Positions 1 through 9,023 of a stretch of 64,000 nt of DNA are shown piece by piece. The position numbers were made by a program, and so were the translations under genes. Source of the stretch: Cardinium endosymbiont cEper1 of Encarsia pergandiella. GTDB lineage: Bacteria > Bacteroidota > Bacteroidia > Cytophagales > Amoebophilaceae. The notes beneath the pieces are model-generated. The model saw only the letters and a list, made by a program, of their open reading frames with translations, ran no database searches and was not told the DNA's origin. The stretch covers positions 487,341 through 551,340 of the forward strand of contig NC_018605.1 in NCBI RefSeq assembly GCF_000304455.1, given 5' to 3'. Every line of letters begins with the position of its first letter. The stretch's first letter is position 1.

Positions 1-1
1 C

Positions 2-619
2 GGGATTAAAAACGAAGCATTGTATGTAAGATATTTTACACCGCCTGTTTTGAATGATATGTGCAGACTATCCCATAGTATGGGTCAGCCTACCAACTGG
101 ATTGAACAAGAGCTTGTGAGCAGGCTAGAAGCATTCCCAGTTTTAGAGCTATTTGTTGGATTCTACGATTTAAAACCAGGAAGTGAATTTTTAGAATCGA
201 TTCAGGATGCCCTGCCTGAAGAAGAAGTACCTATACTAGCTATAGGAGGCACTCTCAGTGACTTTAAAAATTTTCTACCTAAAGAAAGTAGCTATGAGAG
301 TAGCTATGATTTTAAACATCTCAACACAGCGTGGGGTAAAATTATAGTTGGCGAAGCAGATCTTGATCTTATAGACAAACATGATATGATTGTGCCGCTC
401 TATAGTCAGCTTGCATCGCATATTCCAAACAAAGAAAATTTCAAAAGAATGGTTATTGACGATGCCCTTCATGGTCAACTTTTAAATGAATTTCCTATTG
501 AAGCCTCTAAAAGTATATTATGCCATCCTACTATGGTAAAAGAGGTGATTCAGTTTGGCAAAGATATTTTCTACAGTGATGCTATCACATCTGAATATCA
601 AGTATCCGAATACAACTGA
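2..619 (+). CDS. Lipase-like alpha/beta hydrolase, C-terminal part (cut by window edge)
   Basis: The frame is open to the first bases of the window, so the gene starts to the left; a TTG at 20 is only an internal codon. About 205 residues are visible. The segment with PGSEFL followed by VPILAIGGT resembles the region after the nucleophile in lipase/esterase-type alpha/beta hydrolases. HDMIVPLYSQ resembles the acid-residue loop (D..VP..S) and DDALHGQLL could carry the catalytic His. The nucleophile elbow (GxSxG) is not in view and would lie upstream. The substrate is unknown. It ends about 80 bp before the convergent peptidase gene. The fold assignment is moderately sure; whether the gene is intact cannot be judged here. 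Confidence 0.55.
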   Translation, partial: GIKNEALYVRYFTPPVLNDMCRLSHSMGQPTNWIEQELVSRLEAFPVLELFVGFYDLKPGSEFLESIQDALPEEEVPILAIGGTLSDFKNFLPKESSYESSYDFKHLNTAWGKIIVGEADLDLIDKHDMIVPLYSQLASHIPNKENFKRMVIDDALHGQLLNEFPIEASKSILCHPTMVKEVIQFGKDIFYSDAITSEYQVSEYN

Positions 620-698
620 TCCAATCAAACACCATCATGACACCATAAAAGCTCATACAAAAAAAGTAGATTTTATTGGGCAAAGTGCAATCGTAAAG

Positions 699-2402
699 CT
701 AAAGGTCGGCCCAAGTTTTGCGTATGAATTGCGCGAGGGAACGAATATGTTCCTTGCTAAAATCAAAAGCAACACCCGCTGTTTGGTAGACCTTAGGGAT
801 CGATGTGGTATAGCCTAATTTTAATGCATTTAGGTAACCATTTAATGCTTGTTTAGGATTTGTTTGGGCCTGCTTCCATACTCCTATTGCACCAAGCTGT
901 GCGATAGCATATTCAATATAATAGAAAGGTACTTCAAAAAGATGCAATTGCTTTTGCCATAAATGGCTTTTCACTACCTCGTAACCTGTCCAATCCGTTA
1001 CACTATCTGAAAAACTACTAAAGATACGATCCCAATTTTCTGCTCTTTCTGATAAAGTATGATCAGGATGCGTATAGACCCAATGCTGAAAAGCGTCAAT
1101 GGCAGCTATCCAAGGCAAACAACTGATCACATGGATCAAGTGATCTTTTTTAGCACGATTAAGGTCTTCTTGTTTGGGAAAGAAAATATCCCAATAAGGC
1201 ATAGTAAGCAACTCCATAGACATAGAGGCCAATTCTGCAATTTCTGATGGACAATGCTTAAAAGGATTTAGCGACAAGTTATGCACTAAGAAAGAATGAA
1301 TCGCATGGCCTCCTTCATGAAACATAGTTCGTACATCATCTATAGTAGAAGCTGCATTCATAAAAATAAAAGGTACGCCCGTCTCATCCAAAGGATAATT
1401 ATATCCACCAGGTGCTTTTCCCTTACGGGAGGCCAAGTCCAAGTGGCCCATTTTTTGCATGGTATGCAAACAGTTTGCTAAAAAAGGATCCAGCTGCTCA
1501 AATACCGTAATCGTCTTAGCAACTAGTTCTTCGGCATCTGTGAAGGGACGCAATGGCTTTCTACCCTGTATATCTACTGCATGATCAAATGGCTGCAGTA
1601 TCGTCAATCCGAGCGCTGCTTTCCGTGATTTTGCCCATTCATTGAGTAGTGGAACTATTTCTTCTTGGATCGCTGTATGCAAGGTTAAACAATCTGCTGG
1701 GGTGTAATCAAATCGATCCATAGATACGAAAGCGTAGTCTCTAAAATTCTTAAACCCAGCATTTAAAGCCAATTGATGGCGTTGCTGAATCAACTTTGAG
1801 TAGAGTGCATTAAGTGTATCTTTATCTTGCAACCTGCGTTGTTGTATCTTATCATATACCTCACGTCGAAAGGATCGGTCAGTAGATGCTAAATGGGGTG
1901 CGGCTTGTTGCAAAGTACACTCTTCCCCAGCTATCTCTACTACCATCGCACCTGCTATCACACTAAATTTACTTGTATTTAACTGAATTTCAGTTTGGAT
2001 AGGTATGTTTTCTTGTCTGTAGCAACGCAATTGATTTTCGATCTTTCGAAAAAAGATATCATATTGCGTTTTTTTACGTAGTATATGGGCCGCTTCTGCA
2101 GCTAAAACTTTTTGATGCAATTGATCTGTAACAGCAGCTAGATGAGGGGTAATGGCTGTAATATAGTATTCATAACGATCTTTAGCCACTGCATCAGTCG
2201 TATTGCAAGAGGTACGAATGTAACGCCAGCCTGCATCCTCTTCTAGTGCCCCTTCTAGTTCACTCCAATCGGCTAAAAATTGTCTTAGATCGTCCAATGA
2301 AGAGAGGTCTCTAGCAAGTAAGTGGCTGTAGAAGGGCTGAATGGAAGTCCAATCTGTGATGACGTAATCTGGTGGCAAAAAAGTACGAATGTATTTTTGC
2401 AT
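699..2402 (-). CDS. M3 family oligoendopeptidase (PepF-like)
   Basis: A 567-residue cytoplasmic zinc metallopeptidase of the M3 (thimet/oligoendopeptidase F) family, which trims short peptides. The zinc motif HEGGH lies at residues 362-366 within TMFHEGGHAIHSF. The third ligand is expected in the helix around E387-E390 (SEIAELASMSME). The length matches shorter PepF-type enzymes of Bacteroidota, and no signal peptide is visible. It probably recycles peptides, which suits an endosymbiont feeding on host-derived peptides; that role is inference. It stands alone and converges with the left-edge hydrolase gene. Confidence 0.9.
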   Translation of the reverse strand: MQKYIRTFLPPDYVITDWTSIQPFYSHLLARDLSSLDDLRQFLADWSELEGALEEDAGWRYIRTSCNTTDAVAKDRYEYYITAITPHLAAVTDQLHQKVLAAEAAHILRKKTQYDIFFRKIENQLRCYRQENIPIQTEIQLNTSKFSVIAGAMVVEIAGEECTLQQAAPHLASTDRSFRREVYDKIQQRRLQDKDTLNALYSKLIQQRHQLALNAGFKNFRDYAFVSMDRFDYTPADCLTLHTAIQEEIVPLLNEWAKSRKAALGLTILQPFDHAVDIQGRKPLRPFTDAEELVAKTITVFEQLDPFLANCLHTMQKMGHLDLASRKGKAPGGYNYPLDETGVPFIFMNAASTIDDVRTMFHEGGHAIHSFLVHNLSLNPFKHCPSEIAELASMSMELLTMPYWDIFFPKQEDLNRAKKDHLIHVISCLPWIAAIDAFQHWVYTHPDHTLSERAENWDRIFSSFSDSVTDWTGYEVVKSHLWQKQLHLFEVPFYYIEYAIAQLGAIGVWKQAQTNPKQALNGYLNALKLGYTTSIPKVYQTAGVAFDFSKEHIRSLAQFIRKTWADL

Positions 2403-2476
2403 GGAATATATTTTTTATATGACGAATTTTTTATAGTGAAACACCAATCTACCCATATTAAATAGGAATCGCAAAC

Positions 2477-2602
2477 GGATCTGTCGCGTCTGTAGTTGAT
2501 TTGGGGTCCCTTTTGTCTTAAATTTTGGGTATTATGCGGTCATTAGCTTAATAAAGTTCTAAAAAATAGATACCTGTTTTTTAGTTCTGATTATTTTATA
2601 TT
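2477..2602 (+). repeat. Solo IS end, copy A (transposase C-terminus plus terminal repeat)
   Basis: It begins GGATCTGTCGCGTCTGTAG and matches stretches near 3626, 63872 and, inverted, 51203. On the minus strand it encodes a decayed version of the peptide NFAKLMAA followed by a stop, as in the other copies. This looks like the outer end of a DDE transposon: terminal inverted repeat, short spacer, last transposase codons. Here the coding part has a stop where other copies have Glu, so it is dead. It lies just downstream of the Rpn nuclease gene. Confidence 0.6.
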
Positions 2603-2610
2603 TGTCTCCT

Positions 2611-3486
2611 CTATTTAATTTTTTGAATATCAGACCTAGATAAACCAGTAAGGAGCCCAATATCTTCTATAGCGTAACCTTGTAGAAGCATAGATTTCGC
2701 TATCTCTAGCTTACCTTCTTGTCTCCCTTCTTGTCTCCCTTGTTGTTCTGCTTCTTTTCTATATTTTTCTATTGTATTGGCTTCTATTCTCAACCATTTC
2801 AAGTGGTCTTCATAAGCCATTCTTTCTTCATCCGTGAAGTTTAGCGTATCTAAAACATGCAATGCTTTTTTCAGGGTATTGATGGCTAATGGTGCTGGTA
2901 AGTTGTCTTTATTCAGTAAATCATTACGGGTAAGAAAAGCGGTCCAAATGTCTAAGGAGGTTTTGATCTTTTTTAATAAACTATTTAGATCTTCATCTGG
3001 ATCTTTACTGAACTTAGTCAGCTCTACAGTATGTAATTCTAAATCCTTAAAATAGGGTAACCCACTTTCTTTTTCTGTAATATGAAATACATTATGATAC
3101 TTCTGATTGTCTGTTATAGATACAAAGTTAAGAATATGAATACCTATTGCTTTATTTAAACTAGCATAATCCTGAGCACCCTTTAATTGATCTGTATACA
3201 ACTTGGCCCAGTAGTATAAGGCACGTTTATCGTAGTCTGCTTCGTCTGTAATTTGAATCTCTATATTAAACCTTTTTCCTGTTTCACTTAAGGCTTTAAT
3301 ATCTAGGATAGAAAGTTTGTCGCTTCTAAAACTTTTTGGGTTATAAGGGTTTAATAGCGTAACATCTATTACCTGATCTTCTTTTGAAACCGTAGCATTT
3401 ATTAACGCAATCAATAGATCTTTATTTTCTTCTACCCCAAATATTTTTTTGAACGCTAAGTCTACTTTCGGGGTAATCTTTTCCAT
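2611..3486 (-). CDS. Rpn family PD-(D/E)XK nuclease / putative transposase
   Basis: 291 residues. The start (VDLAFKKIFG) is typical of the Rpn/transposase_31 group, and the nuclease core shows D62 in LDIKA and E76-x-Q78 in NIEIQ, the D...ExQ form of the PD-(D/E)XK motif. The segment after it (YYWAKLYTDQLKGAQDY) is also characteristic. The C-terminus has a Gln/Gly/Glu-rich repeat (QEGRQEGK), then a short helical domain often found in these proteins. Family members are DNA endonucleases that promote RecA-independent recombination; many are multicopy in Amoebophilaceae. The gene is intact and flanked on both sides by IS-end relics (2477-2602 and 3626-3752), so the unit may have moved or been trapped between insertions. 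Confidence 0.85.
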   Translation of the reverse strand: MEKITPKVDLAFKKIFGVEENKDLLIALINATVSKEDQVIDVTLLNPYNPKSFRSDKLSILDIKALSETGKRFNIEIQITDEADYDKRALYYWAKLYTDQLKGAQDYASLNKAIGIHILNFVSITDNQKYHNVFHITEKESGLPYFKDLELHTVELTKFSKDPDEDLNSLLKKIKTSLDIWTAFLTRNDLLNKDNLPAPLAINTLKKALHVLDTLNFTDEERMAYEDHLKWLRIEANTIEKYRKEAEQQGRQEGRQEGKLEIAKSMLLQGYAIEDIGLLTGLSRSDIQKIK

Positions 3487-3625
3487 AAATCATTTATATC
3501 TATTGCTTTCTAATCACAGGCATGTAATATAATTATTACACAATCAATATACATACTTTTTATGCCATTTAGTAAGCGAATCCTAGTTTATATACAGGAT
3601 CCTCCTTAGATAGGAGCACAATTAT

Positions 3626-3752
3626 GGATCTCTTGTGTCTGTAGTTGATTGTATATAGGTCTCTGTCTTATTCCTAACTTTTATCTGTTATGCCGCCATT
3701 GGTTTAGCGAAGTGCTCAAAAGTGGTCCCGTTTTTTCGGCCACTATATTATA
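3626..3752 (+). repeat. Solo IS end, copy B, abutting an IS3-type end
   Basis: It starts GGATCTCTTGTGTCTGTAG, homologous to the repeats at 2477 and 63872. On the minus strand it keeps TFEHFAKPMAA and a stop, a variant of the conserved TFENFAKLMAA end. The last about 25 bases (CCGTTTTTTCGGCCACTATA) instead resemble the right end of the IS3-like miniature elements seen at 42.5 kb. Two different IS ends therefore meet here. The rest of the 3487-3885 gap shows no gene. Confidence 0.55.
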
Positions 3753-3885
3753 ACCCCTTATATTTTAAGTGATCCAAGAGGTCTTAATGTCTAAATTTAA
3801 TCAGTCTATTGCAACGATCTTTCTTTATGATTTTTACAAAAAAATCTATATTTTTATACACTAACAATACTTCAAGGTCGACTAG

Positions 3886-4578
3886 TTAGGATTCTACTAC
3901 TGCTATGGTTGCAATACTTACTTGTCCCACACCTGCTGCTAAAAGTGTATTCGTGCAAGAGGCTAATGTAGCCCCTGTAGTGGGAATGTCATCTACCAAT
4001 AGCATATGTTTGTCTGTTAGTAGATCTGGGTGCTTTACTTTAAAGGCACCTTGAAGATTCGTAATGCGTTCACTTTTGTTTTTGGTTGTTTGGGATGGCG
4101 TATAACGTGTTCGTTCTATACATCCTTCATATAAAGGTATGTGTAATGCATCAGAAAGCCCTTTCGCAAAAAAATCACTTTGGTTGTAGCCTCGTTCCTT
4201 AAGTCTTTTGGGATGTAATGGAACTGCTACAATAGCATCCATACTTTGGATGATAGGTGTTTTATCTAAGATACTACCATACCGTTGTCCGAATAGATAG
4301 CCAATTTTGGGTTGATTTTTATACTTCATCGCAAAGAGTACCTGCTCAAGACGACTTTTCTTTCTTAGTCTATAGCCTGTCAATCCATAAGTTATTGAGG
4401 CTTTACCTACAAAATGATTGGTAATAACATTATCTATTAATGTATGGGAATCTGTTTCTGGAAATCCGTTAAAACAAATTGTGCAGATCAAAGTTTCTCC
4501 CTGTACGAGTCTATCATTGCATCCTACACATATGGGAGGAAAAAGTAAATCTAATAATCCGGATATAAATGTTTTCAT
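3886..4578 (-). CDS. comF: ComF family phosphoribosyltransferase-like protein
   Basis: 230 residues, the usual ComF length. An N-terminal zinc ribbon is visible as CVGC (17-20) and CTIC (32-35). The C-terminal PRTase domain carries the PRPP-binding loop LLVDDIPTTGAT near residue 200. ComF proteins support single-strand DNA handling in natural transformation in some bacteria, but in a reduced endosymbiont the role is open, perhaps DNA repair or nucleotide salvage. It is divergent from the M16-like gene across 139 bp. A TACTTTTG at 4622 looks like a Bacteroidota -7 box, but no matching TTTG lies at the right distance. Confidence 0.88.
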   Translation of the reverse strand: MKTFISGLLDLLFPPICVGCNDRLVQGETLICTICFNGFPETDSHTLIDNVITNHFVGKASITYGLTGYRLRKKSRLEQVLFAMKYKNQPKIGYLFGQRYGSILDKTPIIQSMDAIVAVPLHPKRLKERGYNQSDFFAKGLSDALHIPLYEGCIERTRYTPSQTTKNKSERITNLQGAFKVKHPDLLTDKHMLLVDDIPTTGATLASCTNTLLAAGVGQVSIATIAVVES

Positions 4579-4717
4579 AGTATGAAGTATAAGCTTATAT
4601 CACTTCATCGCATTGATTTTGTACTTTTGTTGGTAATCCAATAAGTTGAGTAGAAAAGAACTACCCTTTATGTGCCTTTCCCATTCTGAATGTAATAAAT
4701 TTTAACTCTATATTTTT

Positions 4718-5980
4718 ATGCTCGATAGAACCATTCCACCACCGTTTAAAGACATTGATCCTATCTGTTTTCCATGGCCAGAAAGCCACTTACTTCAAAA
4801 TAAAATTCCCCTCTATGTCTTAAACATGGGGACTCAATCCATTATAGAGTTAGAGCTGATTTTTAAATCTGGTAGTTGCTATGCATTACAACCCGGTGCT
4901 GCCTATTTTACAACGGCTATGTTATTAGAGGGAACCACAACGAAAAGCAGCCAAGATATTGCCCATATAATTGACTATTATGGTGCAACCATTGATACGC
5001 GTGTACAGAAAGATTTTTGTATCCTCTCGCTTTCCACGCTTGCTAAGCATCTTAATCCCCTGTTAGACTTATTGGTAGAGATTCTATTAATGCCTAGTTT
5101 CCCTGAAAAATCACTCCAACGCTTAAAGCATCTTAAAGTACAAGCCATTCAAATAGCTGATAAAAAGAACGATCAGGTAGCCTATAAGCGATTTTGTACC
5201 GCACTCTTCACAGCAACACATCCCTATGGTAGACCGCTAACTTTACAAGATGTAGATCAAATTCAACCGGCAGATTTACACCACCATTATAAACAGCTCT
5301 TTTTTTCAGATTGTACTGCTTTTGTCAGTGGACAAGTTACGCCATCAGCCTTAGCATCTATTAAACAGTCCTTAGCCTATTTGCCCTATCAAAAAAGTTT
5401 ACAAGTAGCCTCCGTTCCATCTCATCATCTTCCTGAAAAAGTCCATCTAGTGGATCAACAACATCTTCAGTCTGCTATTGTAATCGGTAAAAGGTTATTA
5501 CTTAAAAAGGAAGCAGATTTTTTACCAATGATGGTGGTCAATACCCTTTTAGGTGGGTATTTTGGTGCTCGATTGGTACAAAATATTCGGGAAGATAAGG
5601 GCTATACCTATGCCATTCACTCCAGTATGGTTTCGTTGTTACACGCTGGTTATCTAGCCATTACCACGGAGGTAGCTGAAGCAGTCACAGAAGAAACCAT
5701 TCAAGAAATTTATAAAGAGATTGCAATATTACAGGATGAACAAGTTTCCGAAGAAGCCTTGCAAAATGTTAAAAATTATTTATTAGGCCATTTTTTGACT
5801 ATGATTAACGATCCCTTTTCAATCATGGAAAAATTTCAAGGCGCCTATCTCCATGGCTTAGCTCAAGATTATTATACTGAATTTTACCATCATGTACGCA
5901 ATATAACCCCGTTAGAAGTTAGAAACTTAGCACAAAAATACTTATCTTTGGATTCCTTTACAGAAGTGGTTGTGCGGTAG
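4718..5980 (+). CDS. M16 family zinc-protease-like protein without the catalytic motif
   Basis: 420 residues with the two-lobed M16 (pitrilysin/insulinase) architecture. The C-terminal lobe has GGYFGARLVQNIREDKGYTY, a hallmark of the family. In the N-terminal lobe the inverted zinc motif HxxEH is replaced by YFTTA at residues 63-67, just before MLLEGT, so zinc-dependent catalysis is not expected. In Bacteroidota such subunits commonly pair with an active M16 partner encoded next door; no partner lies within this window. There is no clear signal peptide. It is a non-catalytic partner or a protein with another role. Confidence 0.85.
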   Translation: MLDRTIPPPFKDIDPICFPWPESHLLQNKIPLYVLNMGTQSIIELELIFKSGSCYALQPGAAYFTTAMLLEGTTTKSSQDIAHIIDYYGATIDTRVQKDFCILSLSTLAKHLNPLLDLLVEILLMPSFPEKSLQRLKHLKVQAIQIADKKNDQVAYKRFCTALFTATHPYGRPLTLQDVDQIQPADLHHHYKQLFFSDCTAFVSGQVTPSALASIKQSLAYLPYQKSLQVASVPSHHLPEKVHLVDQQHLQSAIVIGKRLLLKKEADFLPMMVVNTLLGGYFGARLVQNIREDKGYTYAIHSSMVSLLHAGYLAITTEVAEAVTEETIQEIYKEIAILQDEQVSEEALQNVKNYLLGHFLTMINDPFSIMEKFQGAYLHGLAQDYYTEFYHHVRNITPLEVRNLAQKYLSLDSFTEVVVR

Positions 5981-6027
5981 TGCCCCTTTTATCAGGAGTT
6001 ATTATAGGTTGGTTCAATGGCCTTCTA

Positions 6028-6059
6028 TTTGTGTTTTACACAATAAAAAGGTATATTTG
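6028..6059 (+). promoter_or_regulatory. Bacteroidota-type promoter of the rplM operon
   Basis: TTTG at 6028-6031 and TATATTTG at 6052-6059 are separated by 20 bp. This matches the Bacteroidota sigma-A pattern TTTG-N(19-20)-TAnnTTTG. It lies about 68 bp before the rplM start and would drive rplM-rpsI-rpsB-tsf. Confidence 0.65.
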
Positions 6060-6126
6060 AGTCTATTAGTTATTTTTCTTACCATCCTCAAATTTTTTTG
6101 TTGGTTCAACTTTTTCTTTAAAAAGC

Positions 6127-6576
6127 GTGGATTATATTAGTTATAAGACAAAATATGCGAACAAGCAGGGTGTCAATAAACAATGGGTTGTTGTTGATGC
6201 TTCCTCTCAGCCGTTAGGTAGATTGGCTAGCCAGATTGCTTACCTTATTCGTGGTAAACACAAACCTAATTTTACCCCTCATTTAGATGGAGGTGATCAT
6301 GTAATTGTTTTGAATGCCGAGAAAGTAGCTTTATCAGGTAATAAATGGGTAAAAAAAATCTATACCACTTATTCAGGCTATCCTGGTGGGTTAAAGCATG
6401 CTACGCCTCAAGAAGTTCAAGCTTCGAATCCCAAGCGTATAATAGAACATGCGGTAAAAGGAATGTTGCCTAAAAATAGATTAGGAAGAATGTTGCTGCA
6501 TCATTTACATGTTTGTGTATCATCTATTCATCCCTATTCGGCTCAGCAGCCAACCGCGATTACTCTAAAATATTAA
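6127..6576 (+). CDS. rplM: 50S ribosomal protein L13
   Basis: 149 residues, close to the usual L13 length. WVVVDASSQPLGRLAS, FTPHLDGGDHVIVLNAEK and GMLPKNRLGR are diagnostic. L13 binds 23S rRNA early in 50S assembly. The start is GTG at 6127, chosen because the homologous N-terminus (MDYISYKTKYAN) begins there and no ATG fits. It is first in an operon with rpsI (10 bp gap), the standard L13-S9 pair, and is preceded by a good promoter at 6028-6059. Confidence 0.97.
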   Translation: MDYISYKTKYANKQGVNKQWVVVDASSQPLGRLASQIAYLIRGKHKPNFTPHLDGGDHVIVLNAEKVALSGNKWVKKIYTTYSGYPGGLKHATPQEVQASNPKRIIEHAVKGMLPKNRLGRMLLHHLHVCVSSIHPYSAQQPTAITLKY

Positions 6577-6586
6577 TCATTAACCG

Positions 6587-6976
6587 ATGGAAACAGTTAA
6601 CGCAGTAGGTCGAAGAAAGACCGCCGTAGCTAGGGTGTATCTTCTTAAAGGGACAGGTGCTATTACCATTAATCATAAATCACTTAGAGATTATTTCCCA
6701 GTAGAAGAAATTGGCTTAATGGTTCAGCAACCTTTCGAAAAGTTAGATATAGTAGGCCAATATAATCTGAAGATTAATGTTACCGGTGGGGGGATGCGTG
6801 GCCAAGCTGAAGCCATTCGCTTGGGTATTGCTAGGGCACTTTGCAAATTAGACTTAGAAAACAATAGGCCTATACTAAAGAAAGAAGGTTTTCTAACTAG
6901 GGATGCTAGGGTCGTGGAGCGCAAGAAATATGGTCATAAAAAGTCTAGAAAGAGATTCCAATTTACCAAACGTTAA
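6587..6976 (+). CDS. rpsI: 30S ribosomal protein S9
   Basis: 129 residues. The N-terminus VNAVGRRKTAVARVYL and the C-terminal tail RKKYGHKKSRKRFQFTKR are classic S9; the basic tail reaches the P-site tRNA on the 30S subunit. The tail ends in KR as in other bacteria, so the protein is complete. It follows rplM by 10 bp and precedes rpsB, and is presumably cotranscribed. Confidence 0.97.
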   Translation: METVNAVGRRKTAVARVYLLKGTGAITINHKSLRDYFPVEEIGLMVQQPFEKLDIVGQYNLKINVTGGGMRGQAEAIRLGIARALCKLDLENNRPILKKEGFLTRDARVVERKKYGHKKSRKRFQFTKR

Positions 6977-7012
6977 GCCCATGTGCACAGTTATTATTTG
7001 TTATTACCCATA

Positions 7013-7951
7013 ATGATGCAATTAGAATTTAAAGCACTACTTGATGCCGGTGTCCATTTTGGTCATTTGACTAGAAAATGGCATCCTAAGATGGCTCCCT
7101 TTATTTTTATGAAACAAAATGGCATACATATTATCGATCTGCATAAGACGATAGACTGTATGCAAAGAGCTTCTTTGCAACTAAATGCAATGGCGCAAGC
7201 TGGGAAAAAAATTCTCTTTGTCGCTACTAAAAAGCAAATTAAATCTTTTGTAGAGCAGACTGCAAAAGATTTAGATATGCCCTATGTTACAGAACGGTGG
7301 CTTGGTGGCACACTGACTAATTTTCTAAATACGCGAAAGTTATTGAGGCGTATGCTTGCCATAGAGAAAAATATGCATACATTTGCCTACAAAAGCTTGG
7401 CCAAAAAAGAAAGATTGGTTATTGCGCGAGAGCAAGAAAAGCTTACTAGAATATTGCAGGGATTGGTGAATGTTACCAGATTACCCTCTGCATTGTTTGT
7501 AATTGATATCAAGGAAGAACATATTGCTGTTAAGGAAGCTAGAAAATTAGGGATCCCAGTTTTTGCCCTTGTAGATACCAATACAAATCCAGATATAGTT
7601 GATTTCCCCATTCCTGGTAATGATGATGCATGCCGTTCTGTCGATATAGTAGTGCGTTATCTTGCTGATGCAATTAAAGAAGGCGTAGAATCCTATAAAA
7701 AAGAAAAAGCAGAAGCTATCGCTCAACAAGAAGAAGCGGTTGCTCATTCAGCTAATAAAGTAGCCCCTGAAAGAGGTATTAAAGTAGTACAAGGTGTCGT
7801 AATCAAGAAAACAGGTTCTCCCCGGTCTAAATTTTCTACTCCTGCAACTAAAGCAAAAGTAGTACAGGCTACTGCCCCCCTTAAAGATCAGTCAGTTGAC
7901 AAAAAAGAAGTAAAACCTACTGTATCCCTTAAGGATCAGCCGGAAAAGTAA
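7013..7951 (+). CDS. rpsB: 30S ribosomal protein S2 with a long C-terminal tail
   Basis: The frame can be read from a GTG at 6983, but the conserved S2 start (LEFKALLDAGVHFGH) begins just after the tandem ATGs at 7013 and 7016, so 7013 is chosen, giving 312 residues. LFVATKKQ, RWLGGTLTNF and PVFALVDTNTNPD are standard S2 motifs. The core ends near residue 230. A tail of about 80 residues rich in Lys, Ala, Val, Gln and Pro follows, with a repeated segment (APLKDQS and VSLKDQP); the E. coli protein has 241 residues. S2 joins the 30S late and helps anchor S1. The gene sits in the usual rpsB-tsf order. Confidence 0.96.
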   Translation: MMQLEFKALLDAGVHFGHLTRKWHPKMAPFIFMKQNGIHIIDLHKTIDCMQRASLQLNAMAQAGKKILFVATKKQIKSFVEQTAKDLDMPYVTERWLGGTLTNFLNTRKLLRRMLAIEKNMHTFAYKSLAKKERLVIAREQEKLTRILQGLVNVTRLPSALFVIDIKEEHIAVKEARKLGIPVFALVDTNTNPDIVDFPIPGNDDACRSVDIVVRYLADAIKEGVESYKKEKAEAIAQQEEAVAHSANKVAPERGIKVVQGVVIKKTGSPRSKFSTPATKAKVVQATAPLKDQSVDKKEVKPTVSLKDQPEK

Positions 7952-7989
7952 GCATAACTATTACGTCATTTGAATATTTTATAACATAT

Positions 7990-8823
7990 ATGGTCGTTAC
8001 CGCGCAGGATGTAGCTGCACTAAGGCAAAAAACAGGTGCAGGAATGATGGATTGTAAAAAAGCCCTGATAGAAGCAAAGGGTGATTTTACACAAGCAATT
8101 GATTTTCTTAGAAAAAAAGGGCAAAAAATATTTGCAGATCGTGCCACGCATCATGCAAGTGAAGGGGCTGTTTTTGCTGCTGCAAGTTTGGATCATAAAA
8201 TGTCGTTTTTATTGGTGCTGAACTGTGAAACGGATTTTGTAGCTAAAAATGAGTTGTTTTTGAAGTTAGGTAAATCTATTTTAGAGGCTGCAGTGGCATA
8301 CAGGCCTATCTCTATGGAAGCTTTACAAGCATTGCCATTGGGCAATCAAACGGTCCAAGGAGCTGTTGTGGAATCTATTGGTACCATTGGTGAGAAAATT
8401 ACCATTTCTAGTTATGAAACCTTGACAGCTGAAACAACCGTTCCCTATATTCATACTGGAAATCGTTTAGCAGTTTTGGTGGGATTAGAAGGTGCGCAAG
8501 GTGAACAAGTGCGCGCTGCAGGTAGAGATGTGGCCATGCAAATAGCGGCTATGGCGCCAGTAGCACTTGATAAAAATCAAGTTGATCCGGCTATGCTAGT
8601 AAAGGAATCAGCGATTATCCATGCACAAGTTATAAATGAAGGGCATAAAGATGATAAAGCAGAAAAGATAACACAAGGCAGATTACATAAGTTTTTTCAA
8701 GAAAATACACTATTGCCTCAGCCATTTGTGAAAAATACTAAATTGACCGTTGCGGAATACCTTCAAACCGTTGCACCATCTTTAACCGTTACCGCATTCA
8801 AGCGCATTGCAGTTGGTGCATAA
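7990..8823 (+). CDS. tsf: Elongation factor Ts
   Basis: 277 residues, the normal length. The N-terminal UBA-like domain reads LRQKTGAGMMDCKKAL, followed by the diagnostic NCETDFVAKNE. EF-Ts exchanges GDP for GTP on EF-Tu. The first core subdomain is complete and the C-terminal part (GRLHKFFQENTLLPQPFVK) is typical. The start is ATG at 7990, 38 bp after rpsB. It is the last gene of the rplM-rpsI-rpsB-tsf operon. Confidence 0.97.
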   Translation: MVVTAQDVAALRQKTGAGMMDCKKALIEAKGDFTQAIDFLRKKGQKIFADRATHHASEGAVFAAASLDHKMSFLLVLNCETDFVAKNELFLKLGKSILEAAVAYRPISMEALQALPLGNQTVQGAVVESIGTIGEKITISSYETLTAETTVPYIHTGNRLAVLVGLEGAQGEQVRAAGRDVAMQIAAMAPVALDKNQVDPAMLVKESAIIHAQVINEGHKDDKAEKITQGRLHKFFQENTLLPQPFVKNTKLTVAEYLQTVAPSLTVTAFKRIAVGA

Positions 8824-9023
8824 TTTCGCCTTTTATATCTAAAGGGCGCTCCTTGTTGCGTATCCTTGTATGAACGATTTTATACTTATTTATTTCTATA
8901 AGCCATCTATACATGGCTATGGATCATTCTCTATTGCTTCTTTTAAATCCACTAAATAGTGGAGCTTGTTATGCTCCAAATTATACAATACTTTTAACAG
9001 ATTTAAAGTTCAACTAGATTTAG

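Noticed and set aside
555..818. 87-aa plus-strand frame between the hydrolase and oligoendopeptidase genes
   Set aside because: It overlaps the ends of both real genes in another frame and shows no motif; it is a shadow.
4600..4629. Bacteroidota promoter before the M16-like gene
   Set aside because: A -7-like TACTTTTG is present, but there is no TTTG 19-20 bp upstream, so it is not listed as a promoter.
6983..7012. GTG 6983 as the start of rpsB
   Set aside because: Homology with S2 begins at the tandem ATGs 7013/7016; the extra residues are not conserved in type.
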